A DNA stretch of 64,000 nucleotides from Mycobacterium paraseoulense (GTDB lineage: Bacteria > Actinomycetota > Actinomycetes > Mycobacteriales > Mycobacteriaceae). A program made the translations under genes and the position numbers. The DNA is taken from contig NZ_AP022619.1 of NCBI RefSeq assembly GCF_010731655.1, positions 4,402,001-4,466,000 of the forward strand, given 5' to 3'. The notes beneath the pieces are model-generated. The model made no database searches, was not told the origin of the DNA, and saw only the letters and a program-made list of their open reading frames with translations. Of this stretch, positions 8,996 through 17,998 are shown piece after piece. The first letter of the stretch is position 1. Each line of letters begins with the position of its first letter.

Positions 8996-10569
8996 GCGGC
9001 GAGCGGCACGACGATCCGGTCGCCGAGGTCGACGCGCTGGTGGCGGGCATCGGACCGGAGCTGGACGCCCCCGCCGTGCACCGCCGCGACGTGGTGCTGG
9101 TGACCGGGCCCTGGATGGCCGGGGTGAGCGCGGTGGCCGCGGTGCTGCGCGAACGGCTGCCCGAACACAAGTTCGTCGAGTCGGCGGAGCTGGGACCCGG
9201 CGAGGTGCCGATGGCGGTGGTCTTCGTCGTGTCCGCGGCGGCCCAGCTGACGCCGTCCGACTGCGCGCTGCTGGACGCCGCCGCCGCGCACACCGATGTG
9301 GTGGTTCCGGTGGTGTCCAAGATCGACGTGCACCGCGCCTGGCGCGATGTCCTGGCCGCCAACCGCGCGTCGCTGGCCGCGCACGCGCCGCGGTACGGCG
9401 GCGTGCACTGGGTGGGTGCGGCCGCGTTGCCCGACCTCGGCGAGCCGGACGTCGACGAGCTGGTGGAGACGCTCGCGACGCGGCTGGCCAACCCCGAGCT
9501 CGCGCGCAGAAATAGGTTGCGGGCGTGGGAATTTCGGCTCAAGACCGTCGCGCAGCGGTTCGACCGCGACGCCGACGGCGCGGGGCGGCGGGCCCGGGTC
9601 GACGCGTTGCGTGGCGAGCGCAGCACCGCCCTGCGCCGGCGGCGCGAGGCGAAAACCGAGCGCGCGATCACGCTGCGCGGCCAGATCCAACAGGCGCGGG
9701 TTCAGTTGTCGCACTTCGCGCGCAACCGCTGCTCGTCGGTGCGCAGCGAACTGCAGGAGGACGTCGCGGGACTTTCCCGGCGCAACATGCCCGGCTTCGA
9801 GGCGCACACACGCGGCCGGCTGGGCGAGGTGATCGCCGAAGTCAACGAGGGCACCGCCACCCACCTGGCGGACGTCGCGCAGGTCGTGGGGGTCGCGACG
9901 ACCCTGCCGTCCCTCGAGGAGCTGCCCACGGTCGATGTCCCTGCGCCCCCACTGAAATCGCGGCGGCACGAAACCTGGCTGTTGATGCTGCTCGGCGCCG
10001 GCTTCGGCCTGGGAGTGGCGCTGACCCTGAGCCGGCTGATGAGCGGGCTGGCCACCCGGATCAGCCCCGCCCTGTCCGTCGTCGCGGCCGTGACATGTGT
10101 GGCGATCGGGCTGGCGGTCACCCTGCTCGTGATCAACATCCGCAGCCTGCTGCGCGACCGGGCGCTGCTGGACCGCTGGGCGGGGGAGGTGACCTCCTCG
10201 CTGCGGTCGGTGGCCGAGGAATTGGTCGCCACCCGCGTCCTGGTGGCCGAGTCGGTGCTGAGCAAGGCGGTGCTGGCTCAGGACGAGGTCGAGAACGCCG
10301 CGGTGAGCGACCAGGTCAACGCCATCGACCGCGAGCTGCGCGCACACGCCGCCGCGGCGTCGCGCGCCGCGGCCGCGCGGGATCGGGAGATGCCGACGGT
10401 GCTGGCGGCCCTGGATGTCGTACGTGCAGAACTCGGCGAATCGGGTATACCCCGGTCCGACGGCCCCCTCCCGGACGTGCGGCAAGACGCGGAAAACCAG
10501 GCAACCGAAAAACCGGCTTCGAGGAGCGGTGATGGCGATTCGCAGGGATCTTCTGAATCGTTGTTGTGA
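8992..10569 (+). CDS. Membrane-anchored GTPase-like protein (Rv0210 type)
   Basis: The 525-residue product starts at GTG 8992, overlapping the previous stop. The N-terminal domain again looks GTPase-like but degenerate: TGPWMAGVS (38-46) lacks the P-loop Lys, and SKID (109-112) stands for the usual NKxD, preceded by a strand typical of the family. A long Arg/Ala-rich helical region (about 165-290) suggests coiled coil. Two adjacent hydrophobic helices (about 325-345 and 355-380) give a hairpin membrane anchor, as in bacterial dynamin-like proteins, and a second helical stretch follows. The paired layout resembles IniA/IniC or DynA/DynB type partners (inference from architecture only). Confidence 0.72.
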   Translation: MSGERHDDPVAEVDALVAGIGPELDAPAVHRRDVVLVTGPWMAGVSAVAAVLRERLPEHKFVESAELGPGEVPMAVVFVVSAAAQLTPSDCALLDAAAAHTDVVVPVVSKIDVHRAWRDVLAANRASLAAHAPRYGGVHWVGAAALPDLGEPDVDELVETLATRLANPELARRNRLRAWEFRLKTVAQRFDRDADGAGRRARVDALRGERSTALRRRREAKTERAITLRGQIQQARVQLSHFARNRCSSVRSELQEDVAGLSRRNMPGFEAHTRGRLGEVIAEVNEGTATHLADVAQVVGVATTLPSLEELPTVDVPAPPLKSRRHETWLLMLLGAGFGLGVALTLSRLMSGLATRISPALSVVAAVTCVAIGLAVTLLVINIRSLLRDRALLDRWAGEVTSSLRSVAEELVATRVLVAESVLSKAVLAQDEVENAAVSDQVNAIDRELRAHAAAASRAAAARDREMPTVLAALDVVRAELGESGIPRSDGPLPDVRQDAENQATEKPASRSGDGDSQGSSESLL

Positions 10570-10717
10570 GAAGGCTTATACCTGCCCGAGGCTTCCCCGA
10601 CAAGGTGCTCACGATAACCTGTAGTTAACGCCACCATGTCAACCGTTGTGTGGGCGACCGCATACGCGATAGGCACGTAAAGAAGCCCGAGTACGACGAA
10701 GAATTCAGGAGACTTCG
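10570..10717 (+). promoter_or_regulatory. pckA upstream region
   Basis: This 148-base AT-richer gap precedes pckA. It contains GTTAAC (10623-10628) and a CAACCGTTG palindrome, either of which could be a regulator site, but no promoter can be fixed. The ribosome site AGGAG lies just before the ATG at 10718. Confidence 0.4.
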
Positions 10718-12547
10718 ATGACCTCAGCGACCATTCCCGGTTTGGACACTGCGCCCACTAAACATCAGGGGCTGCTGTCGTGGGTACAGGAGGTCGCCGA
10801 GCTCACCCAGCCTGAGCGCGTCGTTTTCACCGACGGCTCCGACGAGGAGTGGCAGCGGCTGACGGATCAGCTCGTCGAGGCCGGCACGTTCAAGCGGCTG
10901 AACCCCAAGGAGTACCCGAACTCCTTCCTGGCGTTGTCCGACCCGTCCGACGTGGCCCGCGTCGAGTCCCGGACCTTCATCTGCTCCGAGCGGCAAATCG
11001 ACGCCGGGCCGACCAACAACTGGATGGACCCCGCCGAGATGCGGTCCACCCTGACCGACCTGTACCGCGGCTGCATGCGCGGCCGCACCATGTACGTGGT
11101 GCCGTTCTGCATGGGCCCCCTCGGCGCCGACGACCCGAAGCTGGGCGTGGAGATCACCGACTCCGAATACGTCGTGGTCTCGATGAAGGTGATGACCCGG
11201 ATGGGCAAGGCGGCCCTGGAGAAGATCGGCGACGACGGGTTCTTCGTCAAAGCGCTGCACTCCGTCGGCGCACCGCTGGAGCCCGGCCAGCAGGACGTGC
11301 CGTGGCCCTGCAACGACACCAAGTACATCACCCACTTCCCGGAGACCCGCGAGATCATGAGCTACGGCTCCGGCTACGGCGGCAACGCCCTGCTGGGCAA
11401 GAAGTGCTACTCGCTGCGCATCGCCTCGGCGATGGCGCACGACGAGGGCTGGCTCGCCGAGCACATGCTGATCCTCAAGCTCATCTCGCCGGAGAACAAG
11501 GCCTACTACTTCGCCGCGGCGTTCCCGTCGGCGTGCGGCAAGACCAACCTGGCCATGCTGCAGCCGACCATCCCCGGCTGGCGGGCCGAGACCCTCGGGG
11601 ACGACATCGCCTGGATGCGCTTCGGCAAGGACGGCCGGCTGTACGCCGTCAACCCCGAGTTCGGCTTCTTCGGGGTGGCGCCGGGCACCAACTGGAAGTC
11701 CAACCCCAACGCCATGCGCACGATCGCCGCGGGCAACACCGTCTTCACCAACGTCGCGCTCACCGACGACGACGAGGTGTGGTGGGAAGGCCTGGAGGGC
11801 GAGCCCGACCACCTGATCGACTGGAAGGGCAACGACTGGTACATCCGCGAGACGGAAACCAAAGCCGCGCACCCGAATTCGCGGTACTGCACCCCGATGT
11901 CGCAGTGCCCGATCCTGGCGCCGGAATGGGACGACCCGCAGGGCGTGCCGATCTCGGGCATCCTGTTCGGCGCCCGCCGCAAGACCACGGTGCCGCTGGT
12001 CACCGAGGCACGCGACTGGCAGCACGGGGTGTTCATGGGGGCCACCATGGGCAGCGAGCAGACCGCCGCCGCCGAGGGCAAGGTCGGCACCGTGCGCCGC
12101 GACCCGATGGCCATGCTGCCGTTCCTGGGCTACCACGTCGGCGACTACTTCCAGCACTGGCTGGACCTGGGCAAGAACTCCGACGAGTCCAAGCTGCCGA
12201 AGGTGTTCTTCGTCAACTGGTTCCGCCGCGGCGACGAAGGTCAGTTCCTGTGGCCGGGCTTCGGCGAGAACAGCCGGGTGCTGAAGTGGATCGTCGACCG
12301 CATCGAGCACCGGGCCGGCGGCCAGGACACCCCGATCGGTGTGGTGCCCTCCGCCGAGGACCTCGACCTGGACGGGCTCGACGCGGACAGCGCCGACGTC
12401 GCGCAGGCGCTCGCGGTCAAGGCCGACGAGTGGCGTCAGGAGCTGCCGCTGATCGAGGAATGGTTCGAGTTCGTCGGCGACAAGCTGCCCACCGGCGTCA
12501 AGGACGAGTTCGAGGCGCTCAAGCAGCGGCTGGCCGACGCCGACTAG
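10718..12547 (+). CDS. pckA: Phosphoenolpyruvate carboxykinase (GTP)
   Basis: The 609-residue enzyme interconverts oxaloacetate plus GTP with phosphoenolpyruvate plus CO2. It is the first step of gluconeogenesis and is needed when mycobacteria grow on fatty acids. The GTP-type PEPCK kinase P-loop [13 protein letters not shown] is near residue 270, and the hypervariable metal and substrate segments ([24 protein letters not shown]) are present. Length agrees with the family (about 600-610). ATG at 10718 has AGGAG upstream. It is conserved with M. tuberculosis Rv0211. The acyl-CoA genes around it fit growth on lipids. Confidence 0.97.
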   Translation: MTSATIPGLDTAPTKHQGLLSWVQEVAELTQPERVVFTDGSDEEWQRLTDQLVEAGTFKRLNPKEYPNSFLALSDPSDVARVESRTFICSERQIDAGPTNNWMDPAEMRSTLTDLYRGCMRGRTMYVVPFCMGPLGADDPKLGVEITDSEYVVVSMKVMTRMGKAALEKIGDDGFFVKALHSVGAPLEPGQQDVPWPCNDTKYITHFPETREIMSYGSGYGGNALLGKKCYSLRIASAMAHDEGWLAEHMLILKLISPENKAYYFAAAFPSACGKTNLAMLQPTIPGWRAETLGDDIAWMRFGKDGRLYAVNPEFGFFGVAPGTNWKSNPNAMRTIAAGNTVFTNVALTDDDEVWWEGLEGEPDHLIDWKGNDWYIRETETKAAHPNSRYCTPMSQCPILAPEWDDPQGVPISGILFGARRKTTVPLVTEARDWQHGVFMGATMGSEQTAAAEGKVGTVRRDPMAMLPFLGYHVGDYFQHWLDLGKNSDESKLPKVFFVNWFRRGDEGQFLWPGFGENSRVLKWIVDRIEHRAGGQDTPIGVVPSAEDLDLDGLDADSADVAQALAVKADEWRQELPLIEEWFEFVGDKLPTGVKDEFEALKQRLADAD

Positions 12548-12584
12548 GTAGGGCCGGCCGCGGTCCCCGCGACGGCGCCCGACC

Positions 12585-12602
12585 ACTTGACACCCGTCAA
12601 GT
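12585..12602 (+). promoter_or_regulatory. Inverted-repeat operator candidate before fadD4
   Basis: ACTTGAC (12585-12591), spacer ACCC, GTCAAGT (12596-12602) is a perfect 7-bp inverted repeat. It contains the -35-like TTGACA (12587-12592). This is the expected position for a TetR- or GntR-type repressor of the fadD4-crotonase unit; the regulator is not identified. Confidence 0.6.
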
Positions 12603-12612
12603 TTTTCGGCGG

Positions 12613-12624
12613 TACAGTCTGCGC
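12613..12624 (+). promoter_or_regulatory. Leaderless promoter -10 box of fadD4
   Basis: TACAGT (12613-12618) lies six bases before ATG 12625, with no Shine-Dalgarno. This is the leaderless arrangement. The 20-base gap to TTGACA is longer than ideal, so the -35 assignment is weak. Confidence 0.5.
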
Positions 12625-14154
12625 ATGCAGATTCGCGAGCACTGCGGCGCCGACAAGCCCGCCGTCATTCTTCACCCGTCCGGTACCGTCGTCACCTTCG
12701 ATGAGCTGGAGGCGCGGGCCAACCGGCTGGCGCACTACTTCCGGCGCCACGGCCTCACCGAGGGCGACGCCGTGGCGATCCTCATGGAGAACAACGAGCA
12801 CATGCACGCGGTCATGTGGGCGGCGCGTCGCAGCGGCCTGTACTACGTGCCGATCAACACCCACCTGACCCCGGCCGAGGCCGCCTACATCGTCGAGAAC
12901 AGCGCCGCCAAGGCGATCATCGGTTCGGCCGCGCTGCGCAAGACGTGTGAGAACCTGGCCGAGCACTTGCCGGGCGGGCTGCCCGGGCTGTTGCTGATCG
13001 CCTCGGAAAACGGAGAGGCCGATCTCGAGGGCTGGGCGCGGTATCCCGAATGCGTTGCGGGCGAACCGGACACCCCGATCGACGACGAACGGGAAGGCGA
13101 CCTGCTGCAGTATTCGTCGGGCACCACGGGCCGGCCCAAGGGCATCAAACGCGAATTGCCGCACGTGCCGCCGGCCGAGGCGCCGGGCATGATGTCGGCC
13201 CTCGTCGGCTTCTGGATGAACCCGGATTCGGTCTATCTGAGCCCGGCACCGCTGTATCACACCGCGCCGTCGGTGTGGTCGATGAGCGCGCAGGCCGGGG
13301 GGATCACCACGGTCGTGCTGGAGAAATTCGATCCCGAAGGCTGCCTCGACGCCATCGCGCGCCACCGCGTCACGCACGGCCAGTTCGTCCCGGCGATGTT
13401 CACCCGGATGCTGAAACTGCCTGAGTCGGTGCGTAATTCGTACGACCTGTCCAGCCTGCAGCGGGTGATGCACGCGGCGGCGCCGTGCCCGGTGGAGATC
13501 AAGAAGCAGATGATGGACTGGTGGGGGCCGATCATCGACGAGTATTACGCCTCTTCGGAGGCGATCGGGTCGACGCTGATCAGCGCCGAGGAGTGGCTGG
13601 CGCACCCGGGCTCGGTCGGCAAGCCGATGGCCTGCGAGATCCACATCCTCGACGAGGACGGTAACGAGTTGCCGCCGGGGCAGCCCGGCGAAATCTATTT
13701 CGCGGGCGGCTATTCCTTCGAGTACCTCAACGATGCGGCGAAGACGGCCGCGTCCCGGGACACCCACGGCTGGGTGACCGTCGGCGACGTCGGCTACGTG
13801 GACGACGAGGGTTACCTGTACCTGACCGACAGGCGCCACCACATGATCATCTCGGGTGGGGTGAACATCTACCCACAGGAGACCGAGAACCTTCTGGTCA
13901 CCCACCCCAAGGTGCTGGACGCAGCGGTGTTCGGCGTTCCCGACGACGAGATGGGGCAACGCGTGGTGGCGGCCGTGCAGACCGTCGATCAGGCCGACGC
14001 CACCGACGAATTCGCCGACGAGCTGCTCACCTGGTTGCGAGACCGCCTGGCGCACTACAAATGTCCGCGGTCGATCGCGTTCGAGCCGCAGCTGCCGCGC
14101 ACCGACACCGGCAAGCTCTACAAGAACGGGCTGATCGAGAAATACTCGGTGTGA
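12625..14154 (+). CDS. fadD4: Acyl-CoA synthetase FadD4
   Basis: The 509-residue class I adenylate-forming enzyme activates a carboxylic acid to its acyl-CoA through an acyl-adenylate. The AMP-binding A3 loop reads YSSGTTGRPKGIK. The hinge region has LTDRRHHMIISGGVNIYP, and the C-terminal catalytic Lys lies in TDTGKLYKNG. ATG 12625 is chosen because a -10 box precedes it by six bases. The corresponding M. tuberculosis gene is Rv0214; the nadR (Rv0212c) and Rv0213c genes found before it there are absent here. A crotonase gene begins three bases after its stop, so the two form a transcription unit. Its natural substrate is unknown. Confidence 0.88.
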   Translation: MQIREHCGADKPAVILHPSGTVVTFDELEARANRLAHYFRRHGLTEGDAVAILMENNEHMHAVMWAARRSGLYYVPINTHLTPAEAAYIVENSAAKAIIGSAALRKTCENLAEHLPGGLPGLLLIASENGEADLEGWARYPECVAGEPDTPIDDEREGDLLQYSSGTTGRPKGIKRELPHVPPAEAPGMMSALVGFWMNPDSVYLSPAPLYHTAPSVWSMSAQAGGITTVVLEKFDPEGCLDAIARHRVTHGQFVPAMFTRMLKLPESVRNSYDLSSLQRVMHAAAPCPVEIKKQMMDWWGPIIDEYYASSEAIGSTLISAEEWLAHPGSVGKPMACEIHILDEDGNELPPGQPGEIYFAGGYSFEYLNDAAKTAASRDTHGWVTVGDVGYVDDEGYLYLTDRRHHMIISGGVNIYPQETENLLVTHPKVLDAAVFGVPDDEMGQRVVAAVQTVDQADATDEFADELLTWLRDRLAHYKCPRSIAFEPQLPRTDTGKLYKNGLIEKYSV

Positions 14155-14157
14155 CCC

Positions 14158-15117
14158 ATGTTCCGGGTGGTGGACCTGTCCAGCGCGCCCGACGCCGGGC
14201 CCGAAACGGACACCGCAACCGCACCGGGGGTGATCCTGGCCCATGGCGCCGCCGCCGATCTCGCGCGTTGCCAATCATGGCTTAGCGCGGCGTCTTTCAC
14301 CCTGACCGAGGACCGCTGCGACGATCGCCGGGTGGTCACCGTCGATTCGGTGCCCGACGCGCTCGCCGAGTTGACCGCGCGCTGTCGCGATTGGCCGCAC
14401 GCCAGCAGCGTCTGTGACGACGTGCTGCGCACGGTGGAACCGGGCGGGCCGGCACTGCCCGCGGTGGTGACCGAGTCGCTGGCGTACTCGACCCTGCAGG
14501 CCGGCCCCGAGTTCGCGGCCTGGCTGACCCGGCGCGGACCCGCCCGGATGCCCGACATCACCGACCCGGTGCGGGCCGAACGCGACGGCGACACGCTGCG
14601 CATCGCGTTCAACCGGCCGCAGCGGCACAACGCGTTCTCCACCGACGCGAGGGCCGCCCTGCTGGAGGCGCTGGCCGTCGCGCAACTGGACCCGTCGGTG
14701 ACCGGGATCGTGTTGAGCGGCAACGGGCCGTCGTTCTGCAGCGGGGGAGACCTCGCCGAATTCGGCACCTTCACCGACCCCGCGAGCGCTCACCTCGCGC
14801 GCACCCGGCACAGCCCCGCCGTGGCACTCGACGCGCTCACCGCCCGGCTGGGCCGCGCCTGCCGGGCGGAGGTGCACGGCCGCGTGCTCGGGAGCGGGCT
14901 GGAGATGGCGGCGTTCTGCGGTTGGGTGGCCGCGCGGCATGATTCGGTGTTCGGGCTGCCCGAACTCGAGCTGGGGCTGATCCCGGGCGCCGGCGGGACG
15001 CTCAGCGTCACCCGCCGGATCGGCCGGTGGCGCACCGCCTATCTGGTGTTGTCCGGCCGCACCATCGACGCCGGCACCGCGTTGGCCTGGGGTCTGGTCG
15101 ACGAGGTCTACGCGTAA
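14158..15117 (+). CDS. Enoyl-CoA hydratase/isomerase with N-terminal extension
   Basis: The 319-residue protein carries a crotonase domain only from about residue 140. The oxyanion-hole segment is SGNGPSFCSGGD. Both catalytic glutamates of hydratases are kept, Glu249 in GSGLEMA and Glu269 in GLPELELG, so hydratase activity is likely. The first 135 residues look like an unrelated domain (Ala/Asp-rich, three Cys) that I cannot assign. It starts three bases after fadD4 and probably acts on the CoA ester made by FadD4. It is not at this place in M. tuberculosis. It converges on the CD225-type gene with a 7-base gap. Confidence 0.82.
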   Translation: MFRVVDLSSAPDAGPETDTATAPGVILAHGAAADLARCQSWLSAASFTLTEDRCDDRRVVTVDSVPDALAELTARCRDWPHASSVCDDVLRTVEPGGPALPAVVTESLAYSTLQAGPEFAAWLTRRGPARMPDITDPVRAERDGDTLRIAFNRPQRHNAFSTDARAALLEALAVAQLDPSVTGIVLSGNGPSFCSGGDLAEFGTFTDPASAHLARTRHSPAVALDALTARLGRACRAEVHGRVLGSGLEMAAFCGWVAARHDSVFGLPELELGLIPGAGGTLSVTRRIGRWRTAYLVLSGRTIDAGTALAWGLVDEVYA

Positions 15118-15124
15118 AACGTTG

Positions 15125-15568
15125 TCAGAAGCCTGAATACGTGGTGGTCGTGGTGGACGGCAGGTGCGAGACGGCGAAGACGCCGATGGCGACGTAGACG
15201 AGCACGAGGATGACGGCGAAGACGGCCCCGACGGCGGCACCGATGATGGCCCACTTCTTGGCGCTCTCCGCCGCCGCCTGAGCCTCGGCGTAGCGGCCTT
15301 GCGCCCACAGCCCGGACACCTTGGTGGAGTAGACGATCGAGACGATTCCGATCGGCAGGCAGCACAGCACGGTGCACAGGATGGCCCAGACGAGGTAGTT
15401 CTCCGGTTCCGGCTGGCCCGGCCAACCCGGTTGGGGCGGCTGCCAGCCCGGTTGCTGGCCTGGCCAGCCCGGTTGCTGACCCTGCCAAGGCTGCTGCTGG
15501 CCCTGCCATTCCGGCGGCTGACCCTGCCATTCCGGCGAGCCTTCGTACGGCCCTGGGGGATAACTCAT
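15125..15568 (-). CDS. CD225/dispanin-domain membrane protein
   Basis: The product is 147 residues. Residues 1-60 are Pro/Gln/Trp-rich with imperfect PGWPGQQ and EWQGQ repeats. A CD225 (dispanin) domain follows: a membrane helix with an adjacent cysteine pair (VLCCLPIGIVSIVYS), a cytosolic loop with AQGRYAEAQAAAESAKKW, then a second helix. Bacterial members occur often in actinobacteria and have no firm function; animal relatives (IFITM) reshape membranes. ATG 15568 begins the Pro-rich segment, and the frame is open 27 codons further up to 15649 without a better start. It sits alone between a crotonase gene and fadE3. Confidence 0.8.
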   Translation of the reverse strand: MSYPPGPYEGSPEWQGQPPEWQGQQQPWQGQQPGWPGQQPGWQPPQPGWPGQPEPENYLVWAILCTVLCCLPIGIVSIVYSTKVSGLWAQGRYAEAQAAAESAKKWAIIGAAVGAVFAVILVLVYVAIGVFAVSHLPSTTTTTYSGF

Positions 15569-15684
15569 GGCAGCCGACTTTCTTTCGTTGCAGTAACTTT
15601 GCTCCCACACAGCTTTGCTGGCGGGAGAAGTCAGGCAAGGATACAGCACGCCCCGACGTCAAGCCCGCACATTCGGGCCCGCGG

Positions 15685-16830
15685 TCAGATGCCGCCCCGG
15701 GCGACCAGCTGGCCGGCGATCACGTTGCGCTGAATCTCGTTGGTGCCTTCGCCGACGATCATCAGGGGCGCGTCGCGGAAGTAGCGTTCCACGTCGTACT
15801 CGCATGAGTAGCCGTAGCCGCCGTGAATCCGCACGGCGTTCAGGGCGATCTCCATCGCCACCTCGGAGGCGAACAGTTTGGCCATGCCGGCTTCCATGTC
15901 GCAGCGTTCGCCGCTGTCGTAGCGTTCGGCGGCGTAGCGGGTGAGCTGACGGGCGGCGGTCAGTTTGGTGGCCATGTCGGCCAGGTAGTTGCCGACCGAC
16001 TGATGCTGCCAGATCGGCCGCCCGAAGCTCTCCCGCTGCTGGGCGTAGGCCAGCGCGTCCTCGAGTGCCGCCGCGCCCACGCCCAGCGCCCGGGCGGCCA
16101 CCTGGATGCGACCCGTCTCGAGCCCGGTCATCATTTGCGAAAAGCCTTCGCCCATCCGGCCGCCCAGCACCGCCGACTCGGGCGCCGAGAACCCGTCGAA
16201 GGACAGTTCGCAGGACTCGACGCCCTTGTAGCCGAGCTTGGGCAGGTCCCGCGACACCGTCAGGCCCGGGCCGTGCTCGGCGAGCACGATCGAGATGCCC
16301 CGGTGCCGCGGCGTGGCGTTCGGATCGGTCTTGCACAGCAGCGCGATCAGCCCGGACCGCCGCGCGTTGCTGATCCAGGTCTTGGCGCCGTTGATCCGCA
16401 AGCCGCCGGAACCGTCCGGTAGCGCCGTGGTCGTCATGTTCTGCAGGTCCGAGCCGCCGCCGGGCTCGGTCAGCGCCATGGTGGCCCGCAGCTCGCCGGT
16501 GGCCATCGCCGGAAGGTAGTTCCGCTTCTGCTCCTCGGTCCCGAACAGCGTGAGCAGCTTGGCCACCACGGTGTGCCCGCCCATCGCGCCGGCCAGGCTC
16601 ATCCAGCCGCGGGCCAGCTCCTCGGTGACCCGCACGTAGCACGGCATGGACACCGGCGAGCCCCCGTATTCGTCGGGAATGGCCAGGCCGTAGATGCCGA
16701 TCCGCTTCATCTGCTCGATCCACGCCTCGGGATAGGTGTTGGCGTGCTCGACATCGCGGACGGTCGGCTTGACGTCGCGGTCGATGAACGCCCGCACCGT
16801 CGCGACCAGCATCTCTTCTTCGTCGTTCAC
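15685..16830 (-). CDS. fadE3: Acyl-CoA dehydrogenase FadE3
   Basis: The 381-residue FAD enzyme introduces the alpha-beta double bond into an acyl-CoA. The family FAD-binding segments MALTEPGGGSD and TWISNARRSG are present, and the catalytic-base region near the C-terminus reads VGEGTNEIQRNVIA. GTG 16830 is the only start that gives a normal N-terminal helix. It matches M. tuberculosis Rv0215c. It is divergent from the double-hotdog gene at 16955 across a 124-base region that contains a palindrome, so shared control is possible. Confidence 0.93.
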   Translation of the reverse strand: MNDEEEMLVATVRAFIDRDVKPTVRDVEHANTYPEAWIEQMKRIGIYGLAIPDEYGGSPVSMPCYVRVTEELARGWMSLAGAMGGHTVVAKLLTLFGTEEQKRNYLPAMATGELRATMALTEPGGGSDLQNMTTTALPDGSGGLRINGAKTWISNARRSGLIALLCKTDPNATPRHRGISIVLAEHGPGLTVSRDLPKLGYKGVESCELSFDGFSAPESAVLGGRMGEGFSQMMTGLETGRIQVAARALGVGAAALEDALAYAQQRESFGRPIWQHQSVGNYLADMATKLTAARQLTRYAAERYDSGERCDMEAGMAKLFASEVAMEIALNAVRIHGGYGYSCEYDVERYFRDAPLMIVGEGTNEIQRNVIAGQLVARGGI

Positions 16831-16855
16831 CTGCGCGCACCCTCCAGCGTTGATG

Positions 16856-16900
16856 GTGGCGATCCGCTTCGCCCGGCCTCGCCGCGCTCGCGATCGCCAC
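16856..16900. repeat. 45-bp intergenic palindrome
   Basis: GTGGCGATC (16856-16864) and GATCGCCAC (16892-16900) are perfect 9-bp arms, and the 27-base centre is partly self-complementary. It lies in the divergent fadE3/Rv0216-type promoter region. It resembles short dispersed GC-rich intergenic palindromes of mycobacteria, but no second copy was recognised in this window. Confidence 0.5.
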
Positions 16901-16954
16901 GAGTTGACCCCCAGCGTCGCCCCCCGATTCCACAGCCTGCCAGCATGTGGCGTT

Positions 16955-17971
16955 GTGACGAGTGACGGGTATGCGGGAGTCCGCGCCGGCGGGCCGTACT
17001 TCGACGATCTCTCGGTCGGTCAGGTCTTCGACTGGGCGCCGGCGATGACGCTGACGTCTGGATTGGCCGCCGCCCACCAGGCGATCCTGGGTGATCGGCT
17101 GCGGCTGCCGCTGGACGCCGACCTGTGCGCCGCCGTCACGGGCCTGCCCGCACCGCTGGCGCACCCGGCGCTGGTCTGCGACGTGGCGATCGGGCAGTCG
17201 ACGCTGGCCACCCAGCGCGTCAAGGCCAACCTGTTCTACCGCGGGCTGACTTTCCACCGGTTCCCGGTCATCGGTGATTCCCTATCCACCCGCACGGAAG
17301 TGGTTGGGCTGCGGGCGAACTCACTCAAACCGGGCCGCGCGCCGACGGGACTGGCGGCGCTGCGGATGACCACCGTCGACCAGGCCGATCGGTTGGTGCT
17401 CGACTTCTACCGGTGCGGCATGCTGCCCGCAAGCCCGGACTGGGCGCCCGACGGGGCGGCGCAGGACGACCTGTCCACCGTCGGCGCCGACATGCCCGGC
17501 CCCGCCGCCAATCCGACCGCGCAGTGGGACGCCGCGGCGTTTCGGGCCAAGGTGCCCGGTCCGCACTTCGACCCCGGTCTGGCCGGTGCCGTCCTGAAGA
17601 GCACCGGCGACGTGGTCAGCAGCGCGCCCGAACTCGCCCGGCTGACCCTGAATATCGCCGCCACCCACCATGATTCGCGGGCGGGCGGGCGTCGGCTGGT
17701 GTACGGCGGGCATACCATCGGACTCGCCCTCGCGCAGGCCAGCAGGCTGCTGCCCAACCTGGCGACGGTGCTGGGCTGGGCGTCCTGCGATCACACCGGC
17801 CCCGTCCACGAGGGCGACACCCTCTACAGCGAGCTGCGCGTCGAGTCCGCCGAGCCGGCTGGTCGGGGCGGTGTGCTGGGGCTGCGGTCGCTGGTCTACG
17901 CCGTCGGCGACCCGACGGGCGAGCCGGACCGCGCGGTGCTGGACTGGCGATTCAGCGCGCTGCACTTCTGA
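16955..17971 (+). CDS. Double-hotdog (R)-hydratase-like protein (Rv0216 type)
   Basis: The 338-residue product matches M. tuberculosis Rv0216 (337 residues), whose crystal structure shows a double hotdog fold of the MaoC-like hydratase superfamily. The two halves are visible: residues about 10-150 and 180-335, the second with THHDS followed by YGGHTIGLALAQ. No confirmed substrate is known for the family. GTG 16955 (VTSDGYAG) is favoured by length; no clear ribosome site precedes it. It heads a run with the CoA-transferase-like and amidohydrolase genes, which suggests turnover of a CoA thioester. Confidence 0.85.
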   Translation: MTSDGYAGVRAGGPYFDDLSVGQVFDWAPAMTLTSGLAAAHQAILGDRLRLPLDADLCAAVTGLPAPLAHPALVCDVAIGQSTLATQRVKANLFYRGLTFHRFPVIGDSLSTRTEVVGLRANSLKPGRAPTGLAALRMTTVDQADRLVLDFYRCGMLPASPDWAPDGAAQDDLSTVGADMPGPAANPTAQWDAAAFRAKVPGPHFDPGLAGAVLKSTGDVVSSAPELARLTLNIAATHHDSRAGGRRLVYGGHTIGLALAQASRLLPNLATVLGWASCDHTGPVHEGDTLYSELRVESAEPAGRGGVLGLRSLVYAVGDPTGEPDRAVLDWRFSALHF

Positions 17972-17998
17972 ACCGGGCGCCACGAGCACAATGGAGGC

